A DNA stretch of 64,000 nt from Phoronis australis. Its lineage: Eukaryota > Phoronida > Phoronidae. A program made the translations under genes and the position numbers. The stretch lies in contig NMRA01000379.1 in NCBI GenBank assembly GCA_002633005.1, forward strand, positions 310,001 to 374,000, written 5' to 3'. Each line of letters opens with the position of its first letter. The first letter of the stretch is position 1. Positions 15,301 to 23,699 of this stretch are shown piece after piece. The notes under the pieces are model-generated. The model was given only the letters and a program-made list of their open reading frames with translations. It had not been told where the DNA came from and made no database searches.

Positions 15301-18300
15301 CAGAGCGTAAATATGATGAATCTTAGCTTCCGATTTCACCCGTTTCGGAGACCGGGTTTCAACGGCCTTGGGTTATAATAAGTGCCCCCAGAAACGAACT
15401 TTTCTAAGTGCCCTGGGCGGTTATTACGGCAAATACGGTATAATATTTCACATGTCTAGCAAAATACCTTATCTTCATTCTCCAGGAACTTAAAATACGA
15501 AATATATGCAAGGTAGTGAAAAAAAAAAAAATTAGCAGAACCACCTTGGAACCGCACAACTTGTTTACTACTACAATTTGTTTACTACTTATCCGATGTC
15601 AAATGTTACAGCGCAGTCACTCAAATCGAATCTCCCGACGGGCATAGAGCAGTTCCATATGTACCCCAGTTCTTTCATTTACCGAGTGGCCATAATATTG
15701 AGTCAACGTAGTTAATAATTTCTCACAGCGAATTCACTTGACACATTGCAATAAATGTTGAAATAGCGGACATGGTTAAGGGATGTATAGGTTATATTTA
15801 CCGAAAACATGTCTTCACCGAATAATTAACCGAAGACATTGAGACTTTTACGTCTCCCCAAAAAATCGTTTTTTCTAGGCTTCGGCAAATTGACTTAATT
15901 GGAGTTCTCAAAATTGGCTCAGTGGATTTCACTGAAAGTTTCCAAATATTTATTCAATCTCAAAAAGCATTTTCGATATAAAGGCCTAGTTTTTGCATAA
16001 TGTAACAAAGACAAATACAACGAATATTTTTTTACAACAATACCTCAAGTTTTGTGAGTTGATTTGTAATAGAAGCCAAACTAAAGGACTAATCTCAAAA
16101 ATTTCTGACAGTGGTTTTGAGGTAACTGGTGAAGTTTTCATTTAAAAAAGGTTTTATTAAAATCGACCGAGGGTCTATGAATGTACCTTTCTTAGAAAGG
16201 AAATTTTGACTTAAAAACAGTGTTAATGTAACAATAGTAATAATGGCACATAAATATAAAACATATATTTATAATCCCTGATCTTTTTTTACTAGTTGAC
16301 AAAGCTTGTTTTATATTAGAAACAGAATGTAGGTTTGAGACAACAATAACTAACTCTATACTTTCATACACATCACATGAACTAGAAAACAGCACACCCA
16401 CTGACACGTTTTCACTCTACACTTTAATGAACTTCATTAATACCGTATTTGCCCTAATAAGTGCCCATGCCCCTATAAGCACCCACCAAGTGTTTTCAGA
16501 CTTTGCTAAAATAAGCGCCCAGTCCACGAATGCCGTGCACGTGCGAAAAATGCCTTACCTACAGTTCTAAAATTCTACAGTAACGTCTTCAATTTATCAA
16601 TAAGATCCAAGAGTTCAGCAAAAATCATTGTGCACTGAATTTGTAGACCACTAGCCTCGCCGCTAAGTCGGTATTTAGCCGTGACTATACATTTCAAACT
16701 TCCGCCACGCTTCAAAAAGAACACAAAAGTTTTGCTGATCTTGCGAGGGACATGTCCTATTATGGTCTGGCCTTTCAGAACAGATGCAGCGTACTTGTCA
16801 AAGGGATTGTATTGTATCTTTCCCGTAAAGATCTCCTCCCTCAACAGGAATCCAAACTTCTTTGTACACGTGAAAACTGCGAATCGAAGACTAATAAAAA
16901 CTTGACCTTTCTTTAATAAAAGCACGTGGCCAGGAAGTGTGCGCTACATACAAGTACCTGTCTTCGAAGATTGGTCTTCAGGAACTATCTGTTCATGCAT
17001 GAAACGGGTAGCACAGCAACAGCAAGAAATAAATACTGGCACTTATTTCCGAAAATTTTTAAAAATGTAAAAAACATTTTGCATTATTTTTAGGAGGAAT
17101 TATTAAATTAATCGGAATTGGTGTTTTTGGTGTTTTTTAAGTCAAAATGACCCACTGATAGCGAACACTTCCGCACCCTTACACCCCCAAATCTCCCGAA
17201 AAAAACTGTTAGACTGTCACGAATCCAGTCACCCGCCGACTCAATATCGGCCTTATCGAGACAATTCTTGAACTTTTTTTAGCAGATGAGATCAACAAGA
17301 ACTAAATGAAACACGTTCCGCTTTACTGTTTGTGTTAATTTCTTTAGCTGCACACCTAGATCGTTACATCGCGTTTACTCTGGAAAATTAACTCTGATGA
17401 CACGCACGCGCTCGCTCACTCACACAATACGCAGACAAACTTCAAAACAAACAGCACGTGACAACAACATGTGTGTTCGTCCAGAGATTTTTCTCGTGTT
17501 GCAGAGTACGATCAAACGAAGATTTGGACGTAATATGGAGTTAACGTGGACTCCACAGGAACTTAAAAATCTTAGGGATGCTATTTTGAAAACTTAAGGA
17601 CTTCAGGTAATTTGTTAAGTCCAAACCATATTTTTACTCAAGAATTCAAGTTGACCTATCGGCGATCGCGAGGCAGCGACGCATCAGTCAGCGTGTTTTC
17701 GCACAGGAATTTTCTGAAAAATGGCTCGTAATTTAACAACAAAGTTTGATAGCAATGCACTGCAATTTTGTAGAAACTCTATCATAGGTTACAGATGTGT
17801 CCCAGAGCGTAAATTTGATGAATTCTAGCTTACGATTTCACCTGTTTTGGAGAGCGGATTTCAGTCACTTTGGGCTATAAGCTCCTCCTTTCCTGAAGCG
17901 AATTTTTCTAAGCGCCCTGGGCGCTTAATAGGTCGATCACGGTAAGTTGTTTTGAGAACTAAAATTAAACTATTGCCTAGTTTTTAACAAACTACGAAAC
18001 TCAATGCACACCTATCTGACATAACAAGGTATTCTTGAAAGATAGAAATGAAATACCAATTCTCATGAGTTGGGTGTTAATTGCACACAACTGCACACAA
18101 TCACATTTTATTTTCTAGACAAGAGTAGGAAAATGGTACAAAAGAAAACTATTGAAAAACATACCGATGCATCGACATTTTGGGTAAAAAGCAGGAAGTT
18201 CACGCCAGGAATACCTTCAGAATCGCTGTTCACCGATCCCTGAAAAAACAAACAATTAAATTATTTACAGGAATATTTGGAATGGTTTAAGAAAAACACT

Positions 18301-21300
18301 AAACAAAGTTTGGACAAAGCACACGCCAACATTTTCAAAATACCTGATCAGGATAAGCTTTGACAAGCAGTAACTTAAAACATCCAAAAATGACAAAACA
18401 AATACTTCTGATTGGTGACTCCACAGAAAAAAATCCTTACATTTTCATTTCAGCTTTAAACACTTTACTGATGTTTCTACCGAGAAGAATGCGTGGGAAA
18501 TTTTTCCTTAACAGAGAAATTAAATTTTCCACTATCTGGAGAGGAGGCAGTAAAGTTGACCAACTTACTGTGACTGGATAACCATGAACGACCAGCAGAT
18601 TAGCCGTTTGTCCCAGTTCTTTATCAACTTTGACCGGCTGAACAGCCTATAAACAGAATCATACCATCGGGTCCACATCATACACATTTACAACTTCAGC
18701 AAACCTAATTTGAAATTACTGCTGGGTTTTGTTGCCCCACAAACAAACACGGTGAACTAAAATGTTATTCCTGTGGATGCTTCAAGAACATTATTCATAG
18801 CCATACATAAGATAATAAGGGACCACAGAGTATTTCTGTATAGAGCAAAATCTTATCAGCACACAATATGGCCGACAAGAGAATTTTATTCCACAATCTT
18901 TTTCTATTTGATAAGTAACACCAATGCACTGGTTTAACAATTTCATATTCTGTGCAAGAGCTACCAACTGCGTGCATTAAGTAATAGAAGCCTTTGAAGG
19001 TGACAGATAAGGCTGCAGTTATTTTAATCCACAACTGGTAACATTTTGCCTTAATATTTAAAGCTGCACTATCTTCAGTTAACCCTAGTATCAATCTAGA
19101 TTTAAAGCTACACTGAGTCCTGCTTCATAACCATGACTGCGGAACTTCGTCACTTATTTTCGCACAAAAATAATTGCCAAAACAGTCATGGTTCCATTTT
19201 TCAAAGACTGATTACCCAGCTGCAAATATTGGAAACTTTATCAAAATTTTTTTCACGACATCTACACAATACAAACCATGCTGGAGATAGATTAAAATGT
19301 TATTAATCTTTCCTTTAAGGAGAAGTTTATTTGACAAAATTGAATTTCCCTTGTCATCCATATTGTGTGCTAAATAAAGAGTAGACTGAAGGTACTAATT
19401 AGCATGAAGACATGGTTTCACACAAAAGTGTCAAAGGATTTAATTTTGCAATGCGTTACAAAAATCAAATCACTAAATAAGTCAATCTCGTTTCTTTCAG
19501 TTATACTGTGTTCGAAATGATGAAGTTCATTTCATAGGTGTTATTTTCGGGTTAATAAACAGCTTAATTCTTACTTTGTCATACTTTGTAGCAAGCCAGT
19601 TTTATCAGCAAAAATAACGTGCAATGTAGCTATAACATTTTTCTTATAGTACCATAATGCCATTGATTTCAACATTGCAAAAAATGACAAAGAACCTGTC
19701 ATTGAACTGAAGCACTGTGACTCCTACATATTCTGACTGGCTATTTCGCAATATGGCAACAAACAAAATTAATTCTCATTGCAGTTGGTAAATGATTTGA
19801 TTTCTGTATTTTCTGACAGCTAAACATAAAGGAAAATGCAGTCAGTTTTGAATTTCCACCTAAAACACAGAAAAACCCAAGTGTAGAGATGCATTTGACT
19901 CACAGAGTGAAATTTCCAAGTTGGATGTGAAGCCTCCAGGACATAATCCCCAGGTAAGACTTTAGAGAAAGTGTATTTGCCACCAGCACCAGTCTGTGTC
20001 TCTTGAACTATGACCTTTGAACTGGGCTGCTTGAGAGCCACAGTGACACCAGTTGGACCTTCACTCTGACCAAGACTGATCACCTAAGAAAAGACACAGC
20101 AACACACGAAAAATATTGAGACAAAATGGCCTAGAATGCCACGTCCTGACAGCTGGGCATTAGGCTACCCTCCTGGTGCAGAATGAAGAGAAGTAATTTC
20201 TATAATTAGAATTTTGCCACCACAATAGTTATTTCCAGTCATTTTTGTCCTTAAAAGAATTAACTGTCACGACGGCAAAATGGTGTTTTGACTCGATTAC
20301 TTTTTTCATAAGCTGTACGTGCCACTTAAAATACTTTTGGCCTCACTCGAAAACAAGCGACAAACTCCAATTGGGGCTCTAAACTCTTCAGCCATATCAC
20401 TGTCCCCATGAGCCCAAATGACTGTTGTCATTTCTTAAAGTAAACGATCACAGCTCTCTTTCTCGTGTGTTTATTAGTATCCCCTTACAAACTTTCATTT
20501 GCAAAAAATGACAATATGCATTTTATTTCTTGACAGTGATAAAGTTTTAGAGTAATGTAGATATTATGCTTTGGAGTGCTTTCTGGGCTCACCTCAATTA
20601 TTGTACATTGTGTTTGTCACAATAAACATAAAATAATTATAGAAAAATACAGTAATGCACCAGAACTAGGTGCGACCTTTGTTTCCAACAAAAGGGAACT
20701 TTTTGAACAACCCATGAATACCAATCACTCACTTATAAAGCAATTGGTAGCAGTGTGGAATACTCAAGCTGAGTAAATGATACAGGTTTGTACTCACAAA
20801 TATCAGAGGGCCAGAAGAAAGGCTTTTAAAACAAACAAGGCAGATTTTTGTGATATCAAAACAGCAAGCCATCTTTACGTAGTGCATCTGGACAGCTATC
20901 AATATCACTAATGACATGGATATCACACTACAGTTGCTAAGAATTACAATGTGGACACACCTTTCCAGTGACTCCAAATCCCATGAACTGAAAGTTTATA
21001 TCCTCTCCTGCACTGCATTTATCAGATGTTCCATCAATGTGAAGGTCAACACTTTCAGGCTCTGCAAAAAACACGTAACATTTCATCAGCGTGACACAGA
21101 CGTGCAAGGTTTTGACTTAGTTATTGATGGTTACCACAGAATTACGAAATCCACATATAAGAATTTAAAAAAATAATTAATATACCTTTACCTTTCTTTT
21201 CTAGGACATTTTTGAACAAAACTATATAACTATAACAATGACATCAATCAACAACTATGTGTGTGCGATGAATGTTATGGCAACTGCAATTATTAAAAAA

Positions 21301-23699
21301 GTTTTTGTAATTCATAAAGCAAAGATTTTTCATACCAGTAAAAACAAGTAATTTTTCATCTCAAAAAAAATCAACACTAATTTCAAATTCAAGAACTTTC
21401 AGACATAAGGGTCAAAATTCAAGGGCTGCACGAATGGTAACTTGACAAATTAATTTGTTGTTATTTACATCCATGTTTTCATTCAAGCAATCAGCAATGT
21501 TTTTTAACCCAAATGCATTTGACCAGCCACAGTGACTCTGCTCTGCTGGACGACCAATAGGTGTCAGCACAGATCAGATGTTTACGTGCTCAGATACCAC
21601 TCAGGGTTGCTATTAGTACAACAAATAAATCAAGTAATAAAGCAGACAAACACTGGCATAGCCAGGGGGCCTCAAGGGGGCCATGCCCCTACCCCCAGTG
21701 CAAAAAGTGACAAATTTTCATTGTTTGTTCCCTAAGCAAACACACCAGACTTAGTCGCTCATCATTAAAAGTGTTCCGCACAACTCCTTCGAACGTGTCG
21801 TCACTATCCATTCAATGGCACTTGCAACACATTTGAATGCCACATTTTAAAAAATAGAAACCAGTTTGGAAAAAAAGGTGCCAACATCATTAAAAATACC
21901 TTTACTGCCTTAAATAAGGCCTCAAGAACTGATCAAACTGACTAGTGCAACTGCAAGTATATTTATAGTTGCCATACGCTTCCAGCACATTTGTTGGCTT
22001 TCGTGAGCTTCTGCCACGATGTTCGTGTTTTCAGTTGTGATGAGCATGAACTAATGTATCACGTACTGAAATTTTTTTCTGGTTGACCACAATTTTCACA
22101 AACTTAGGTAAGTGAACCACACCATCTATTGCATACTTCTGGCTATGCTAGCAAACTCGAAAATATTTCAATCAGCTCATATCAATAAAGAATGTTACAA
22201 AAATGTTTACCAAAAGCCCATCCTTCTGGTGGCTCCACCTTGAGGACATAGTCACCTTTGTCGTACACAGGTATTAGGTAGTACCCACTGTTGGGTGCAC
22301 AGTCGGTTTGATACTTTAAGCTTCCTTGTTTTGTGTAGAGCTTTAACTAAAAGAAAAAAAGACAAGTTCACACTTTATGGCAAATCTAGGATGTATTCTG
22401 TATTTTTTAAACAATCTTATCTTAACAAAATAGATTACTATGAGCACTACTAGGAGCTTCATACGCCAGAGGGACACCTTAGGAGTCTATTGATGTCTTA
22501 AATTTCTTCCAACTCAAACAAATACTCCCTTTATCAAACTTTTCCTTCGTGCAGTCCTTTGTTCAGTTCCCAACATCGAAAACTGGACATTTTTAACACT
22601 GCTCACAGCAGGTGGTATGACGTCATATCCCTGCCCTGGCGTGCGCTGTGTAAAACTGTCCAGTTTCCGATTTTGGGAACTGAATGAAGGACTGCTTGAA
22701 GAAAAAGTTTGGTAACGGGAGTATTTGTTCGAGTTGGAGGGAATTAAAGACATCCACGGCCTCCTAAGGTGTCCCTCTGGCATATGAAGCTAATATAGGA
22801 GCATAGTAATCTATTTTGTAAACATGAGATTGTAAGCCTAAGCCTGACTCTGCCCAAGGTACTTATTTACAACATGACTGATGTTTTCATCGATGTGAGG
22901 CATAATTTGCTGAAAAGATTCCGGCGTATGAAGCTAATATAGGAGATTCAAGGTCTCTACTGANATTGAGGAAGTTATTGTGAAAAAACTAATTTTGGGT
23001 CACATGAATGCGCATTTACTCCCATGTATTCAGAGGACTAAAAAAAAGGGCTAATTATCGCTCTTCAAACGTTCATAAAAAGTCAACGGCTTAATGGATT
23101 TTGTTAATTTTTTTTTTTGTTTGACTCTGTTTTTGATGTTTTATTAAATCAATGCATTTTTAAATATTAAATAAGAATTTGAAATTTTTTGTCACGTCCC
23201 TACTATGGCAGTTGTCCGAATATATGCAATTGAGGTCACTACTCACTGCTACACAATAGATTGCTGCTCACAACGCAGGTATGACCAGAGTCCATCTTGA
23301 CTTCAGCGGTGGGAAATTCGATGTGACAACTCACTGCAGGGACGGATGTCTCAGCCACACATCAGGTGGCGCTCTCTGCAAACCCAGCAGGTATCTGTTG
23401 CTCTCCGACAGTTAGCGTTGCTCTCCGTCAAGACTACGGTCGTGTGCCACTCTAGTCACCCACCATTGGCCACTGTCTAGTGACGGTGGTCACTACTTGG
23501 TCTACTCTTCTTACTTAGTACCGACTACTTCGCTGCAAAGTTCGTCTTGAAAGATTACCTCAACAACAGAAAAGTTGATTTCAACGTCTGACTTGACAAA
23601 TCCACCACATCCCAGAACATCTTGACAATGCAGTGATTCGATCAAAATCAATACAATGCATGCCAAAACTTTGTAAAACGAATTAAAACTGGTGAACAT
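1..23699 (-). CDS. NOMO1: Nodal modulator (NOMO), 18 exons, 3' end outside the window
   Basis: NOMO is an ER membrane glycoprotein with a large lumenal chain of Ig/transthyretin-like beta-sandwich domains. With nicalin and TMEM147 it forms a complex at the ER translocon that helps build multipass membrane proteins; it was first described as a modulator of Nodal signalling. Joining 18 exons (minus strand, 23699 down to 1) gives one open frame of 690 residues with every GT-AG phase consistent. The protein has a signal peptide, a GCGGFVKSD start to the mature chain, repeated domain motifs such as GKYTFSKVLPGDY and ADGSFC, and later the QTGYILSVTLSHEITL and GINRFCLSEPGVYKLTP blocks typical of the family. 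Vertebrate NOMO is about 1200 residues, so roughly the first 57 percent is here; the C-terminal membrane anchor lies to the left of the window. The symbol is family level: the vertebrate NOMO1/2/3 copies are recent duplicates. Confidence 0.96.
560..658 (-). CDS. NOMO1: NOMO exon 17
   Basis: Completes the threonine codon and encodes SRPSLLTLTAVKHNMEGIIT then TKEETSDIMIKI; leaves with two bases. Acceptor ATGACAG, donor GTGAGG. Fits the family's YDTSxPSxLTLTA region directly after exon 16. Confidence 0.94.
661..2870. other. NOMO intron 16, left part
   Basis: Intronic sequence with no recognisable exon on either strand. The plus-strand ORF at 1074..1448 has no domain, no splice context and low-complexity composition. 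The only structure seen is a two-copy 54-bp tandem repeat near 1911..2003. Confidence 0.6.
1911..2003. repeat. Two-copy tandem repeat (~54 bp)
   Basis: The block GCAGTTTTGTGTAACATCCA followed by a GAACAACAT core occurs twice, 54 bp apart, with a few substitutions. Intronic. Confidence 0.75.
2879..3103. repeat. Minisatellite, about seven 33/36-bp units
   Basis: Units begin TTGTCTTGACACATCAAGTG or a variant and are 33 or 36 bp long, alternating between an AATAAG and an AATGAGGAG ending. Because unit lengths are multiples of three, several frames stay open on both strands; these are not genes. Lies 140 bp downstream of NOMO exon 16 in the intron. Confidence 0.9.
3243..3391 (-). CDS. NOMO1: NOMO exon 16
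   Basis: Encodes DFAQENKPRNVGSFNVTRGI, then NRFCLSEPGVYKLTPVSCHQ and FEKQEYAYD; leaves with two bases. Acceptor CCCTCAG, donor GTAAGT. The GINRFCLSEPGVYK block is close to identical across the family. Confidence 0.97.
4209..4532. mobile_element. Foldback MITE (~320 bp inverted repeat)
   Basis: Left arm (AATAGGTGAAG...AAGCAT...GGTGAGTCAGAC...AGAGCCTTGTTCAC) recurs in reverse complement at 4430..4532 (GTGAACAAGGCCCTTAGAG...GTCTGATTCACC...ATGCTT...GACCTATT). The centre also has a smaller palindrome around GGGAGTTGTAAGCCTTGA / TCAAGGCTTACAGCTCCC. No ORF. A non-autonomous hairpin element in a NOMO intron. Confidence 0.8.
5206..5275. repeat. Two-copy 30-bp tandem repeat
   Basis: CATTACTCAATGACATACGA is present twice in direct succession, each followed by CACTAG. 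Confidence 0.85.
5774..6009. repeat. Three tandem 78-bp units spanning the end of NOMO exon 15
   Basis: Unit boundaries are 5776, 5854 and 5932. Each unit carries, on the minus strand, TTTACACAG, 45 coding bases for TGYILSVTLSHEITL, and the donor GTAAGCACTCAC. Copies differ at only one or two bases. As 78 is 26 codons, readthrough preserves the frame. Confidence 0.97.
5953..6089 (-). CDS. NOMO1: NOMO exon 15 with a triplicated end
   Basis: Encodes VSLIQDVWCWKEKTLDIS, then VQEQDIGGLRF and TQTGYILSVTLSHEITL, ending in phase 0 at donor GTAAGC. The WCWK and QTGYIL..LSHEITL blocks are diagnostic of NOMO. The last 45 coding bases plus the donor and 33 following bases are repeated two further times downstream (78-bp unit). 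The same donor therefore recurs at 5875 and 5797, and the frame stays open through both. The first donor is annotated because it gives the family-length protein. Confidence 0.93.
6160..6339. repeat. CA/TG microsatellite with an assembly gap
   Basis: Dinucleotide (CA)n on both sides of an N run (6205..6291). ORFs called across it are artefacts. Confidence 0.98.
6814..6877 (-). CDS. NOMO1: NOMO exon 14
   Basis: A 64-bp exon encoding TSLDKMSSSFVFKDVIPGKY R and leaving with one base; acceptor GTTTAG, donor GTAAGT. Matches the family motif F.FDNVLPGKYK. Confidence 0.94.
7580..7647 (-). CDS. NOMO1: NOMO exon 13
   Basis: A short 68-bp exon encoding EPCKGMQVMLSSVNQPEEKK VVQ, ending in phase 0; acceptor TATACAG, donor GTGCGT. 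A 52-bp tandem duplication lies immediately upstream of its acceptor, within the intron. Confidence 0.9.
7659..7764. repeat. Two-copy 52-bp tandem duplication next to the NOMO exon 13 acceptor
   Basis: CAAACAATTG..CATTCCAACAGCAATAAGAC..CTTC repeats after 52 bp almost without change, starting 12 bases upstream of the exon 13 splice acceptor. Confidence 0.9.
8155..8296 (-). CDS. NOMO1: NOMO exon 12
   Basis: Encodes PLLSEAEVRAGLVLVPHETS, then VTVKDQSVLGITFTQFRATV and SGTVACL; leaves with one base. Acceptor TGTTTCAG, donor GTATGA. Matches the family segment ending VSGKVSCL. Confidence 0.96.
9092..9269 (-). CDS. NOMO1: NOMO exon 11
   Basis: Completes a split serine codon and encodes FDLCGKVVIDQLPPSLSQ, then QYRKIQATLQGATGE and FDSRADGSFCTQAKLGTYVV K; ends in phase 0. 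Acceptor TTTTTAG, donor GTACGG. ADGSFCxxAKxGTY is a strong family signature. Confidence 0.96.
9340..9890. mobile_element. Dispersed repeat, copy 1 (class unknown)
   Basis: Left end TGACCTCAGATTGTGTTGGG and right end around GACCTGGGATTATCTCCAAA..GCAACTTGGCG both reappear, inverted and about 70 to 80 percent similar by eye, near 25390..25440 and 24925..24990. No convincing ORF or terminal structure. Confidence 0.5.
10261..10460 (-). CDS. NOMO1: NOMO exon 10
   Basis: Encodes GQGVPSAKVTVNGKEVTSAG, then PDGSYTLENMKTGVYKIEVE and ASQVYFEPVSVKVTPNTPEL PDIVAS, a full domain. Enters in phase 0 and leaves with two bases; acceptor GTTGTAG, donor GTGAGG. Confidence 0.97.
11057..11322. repeat. Minisatellite, seven units of 38 bp
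   Basis: Consensus unit is AGCAGACCCCAGAGTGTCCA followed by GTATGACTTGAATATACT. Seven copies account for the 266 bp. Lies in the intron between NOMO exons 9 and 10. Confidence 0.92.
11876..11932 (-). CDS. NOMO1: NOMO exon 9
   Basis: A 19-codon, phase 0-0 exon encoding KPFDVAGFSVKGKVLSAPK; acceptor GTTTCAG, donor GTAACT. GFSVxGKVL is the recurring start of each NOMO domain. Confidence 0.93.
12392..12481 (-). CDS. NOMO1: NOMO exon 8
   Basis: A 30-codon, phase 0-0 exon encoding VPFYKGEHITFDVEPESVNF then KIHHAAVQIK, the conserved PFYxGExITFDV block; acceptor GTGCAG, donor GTTAGA. Confidence 0.94.
13005..13139 (-). CDS. NOMO1: NOMO exon 7
   Basis: A 45-codon, phase 0-0 exon. Encodes AITDCHKTAVQGFSGFKGQP, then QVCHVVSKADGTFTFPSLPC and GDYRL; acceptor TTCTTAG, donor GTATGA. 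The intron upstream of it (13140..18164) is the largest seen in NOMO and holds two TIR-transposon copies. Confidence 0.93.
13257..13318. repeat. Small perfect-stem hairpin
   Basis: TGCTGAGACTATGCTCAGCA C is followed 20 bases later by its reverse complement with one mismatch. The right flank repeats CTCAGCACATTGTTGT. Intronic, just upstream of NOMO exon 7. Confidence 0.8.
13819..14073 (-). pseudogene. HIRAN-like ORF relic in TIR element copy A
   Basis: Reads ..INPVDKYTTFVLKGHTIGPG KISRTFVFVLRHGRSLKC.., the same protein as in copy B but lacking GHVPR and decayed at both ends. The pattern (polar-NPxDKYAxxVLK-G-xxxGHVPRxIS) resembles the HIRAN fold seen in SNF2-type helicases. The assignment is by motif only. 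Confidence 0.5.
14380..14633. mobile_element. hAT-like MITE nested in copy A
   Basis: Begins CAGGGCTTGGAAT and ends ATTCCAAGCCCTG. The interior is purine-rich (AAAAGAGG tracts). Flanks CTTACA / CTTCAA suggest a decayed target duplication. The same termini bound the element at 29224..29713. Copy B lacks this insertion, so it postdates the host element. Confidence 0.8.
15441..16440. other. Intronic DNA between TIR copies A and B
   Basis: AT-rich sequence with no exon, ORF of note or repeat that I recognise. Confidence 0.6.
16443..17942. mobile_element. TIR transposon flanked by TA, copy B
   Basis: Same family and orientation as copy A without the nested MITE. Left end CCGTATTTGCCCTAATAAGT, right end AAGCGCCCTGGGCGCTTAAT..CGATCACGG, bordered by TA on each side. 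Carries the best preserved internal ORF of the family (16575..16925, minus). Confidence 0.85.
16575..16925 (-). pseudogene. HIRAN-like ORF inside TIR element copy B
   Basis: An open frame of 116 codons. Key segments are VFTCTKKFGFLLREE, NPFDKYAASVLKGQTIIGHV, PRKISKTFVFFLKRGGSLKC and GLQIQCTMIF. The NPxDKYAxxVL..GHVPRxIS pattern resembles HIRAN domains, small DNA-end-binding modules of HLTF/Rad5-type proteins. Proteins of this look are, from memory, common as uncharacterised multicopy genes in invertebrate genomes. Preservation in several copies suggests the ORF belonged to the element. No transposase motif (DDE) was found, so this is either an accessory gene or the remnant of a larger autonomous element. 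Confidence 0.5.
18165..18239 (-). CDS. NOMO1: NOMO exon 6
   Basis: A 25-codon, phase 0-0 exon encoding GSVNSDSEGIPGVNFLLFTQ then NVDAS; acceptor TTTTTTCAG, donor GTATGT. The GVNFLLF segment is a recognisable NOMO block. Confidence 0.93.
18569..18646 (-). CDS. NOMO1: NOMO exon 5
   Basis: A 26-codon, phase 0-0 exon encoding AVQPVKVDKELGQTANLLVV then HGYPVT; acceptor TTTATAG, donor GTAAGT. It corresponds to the inter-domain strand before the GSV repeat start. Confidence 0.92.
18647..19903. other. NOMO intron 4
   Basis: No supported gene. The minus-strand ORF at 18795..19094 lacks any similarity, and its flanks lack a splice context in the NOMO frame. Confidence 0.6.
19904..20083 (-). CDS. NOMO1: NOMO exon 4
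   Basis: A 60-codon, phase 0-0 exon with acceptor CTTAG and donor GTGAGT. Encodes VISLGQSEGPTGVTVALKQ, then GAGGKYTFSKVLPGDYVLEA and SHPTWKF, one complete repeat of the carboxypeptidase-regulatory-like fold. Confidence 0.97.
20961..21061 (-). CDS. NOMO1: NOMO exon 3
   Basis: Acceptor TTTGCAG, donor GTGTGT. Completes the split codon to give EPESVDLHIDGTSDKCSAG then EDINFQFMGFGVTGK; ends in phase 0. Matches the family block that closes the first domain. Confidence 0.95.
21653..22151. mobile_element. MITE with CTGGCATAGCCAG termini (~500 bp)
   Basis: Left end CTGGCATAGCCAGGGGGC, right end CTGGCTATGCTAG (inverted). The left interior GGGGGCCATGCCCC resembles the MITE at 50074. Possible target duplication CAAAC near both ends, one base out of register on the left. 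No ORF. Confidence 0.65.
22211..22346 (-). CDS. NOMO1: NOMO exon 2
   Basis: Acceptor TTTTAG, donor GTAAAC; enters in phase 0 and leaves with one base. Encodes LKLYTKQGSLKYQTDCAP followed by NSGYYLIPVYDKGDYVLKVE and PPEGWAF, the first beta-sandwich domain. Confidence 0.96.
22427..22817. mobile_element. Near-perfect palindromic foldback element
   Basis: The first ~190 bases (AAAATAGATTACTATG...CCAGAGGGACACCTTAGGAG...) return in reverse complement as ..CTCCTAAGGTGTCCCTCTGG...CATAGTAATCTATTTT, with the centre near the palindrome TGACGTCA (~22619). Arms match over most of their length. It sits about 80 bases upstream of the NOMO exon 2 acceptor, in intron 1. A partial copy (GCGTATGAAGCTAATATAGG) lies at 22924. 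Confidence 0.9.
23559..23699 (-). CDS. NOMO1: NOMO exon 1 (start codon, signal peptide)
   Basis: Starts at the ATG whose complement is 23697..23699 and ends at donor GTAATC in phase 0. Residues 1..47 comprise a short basic/polar start, the hydrophobic run VLACIVLILI, a probable cleavage near LHCQD, then GCGGFVKSDVEINFSVVE, the conserved N-terminus of mature NOMO. An in-frame ATG 20 codons upstream (23759) would put a charged extension before the signal peptide, so the inner ATG is preferred. Confidence 0.95.

Larger units (their letters stand above)
13677..15438. mobile_element. TIR transposon flanked by TA, copy A
   Basis: Both ends carry inverted CCGTATTYGxCxTAATAAxCGC and are bordered by the dinucleotide TA (13675..13676 and 15439..15440), the target duplication typical of Tc1/mariner-like elements, though other TIR families cannot be excluded. 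A relic ORF on the minus strand (13819..14073) matches the better preserved HIRAN-like ORF of copy B. It contains a younger nested insertion (14380..14633). Sits in the intron upstream of NOMO exon 7. Confidence 0.85.
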
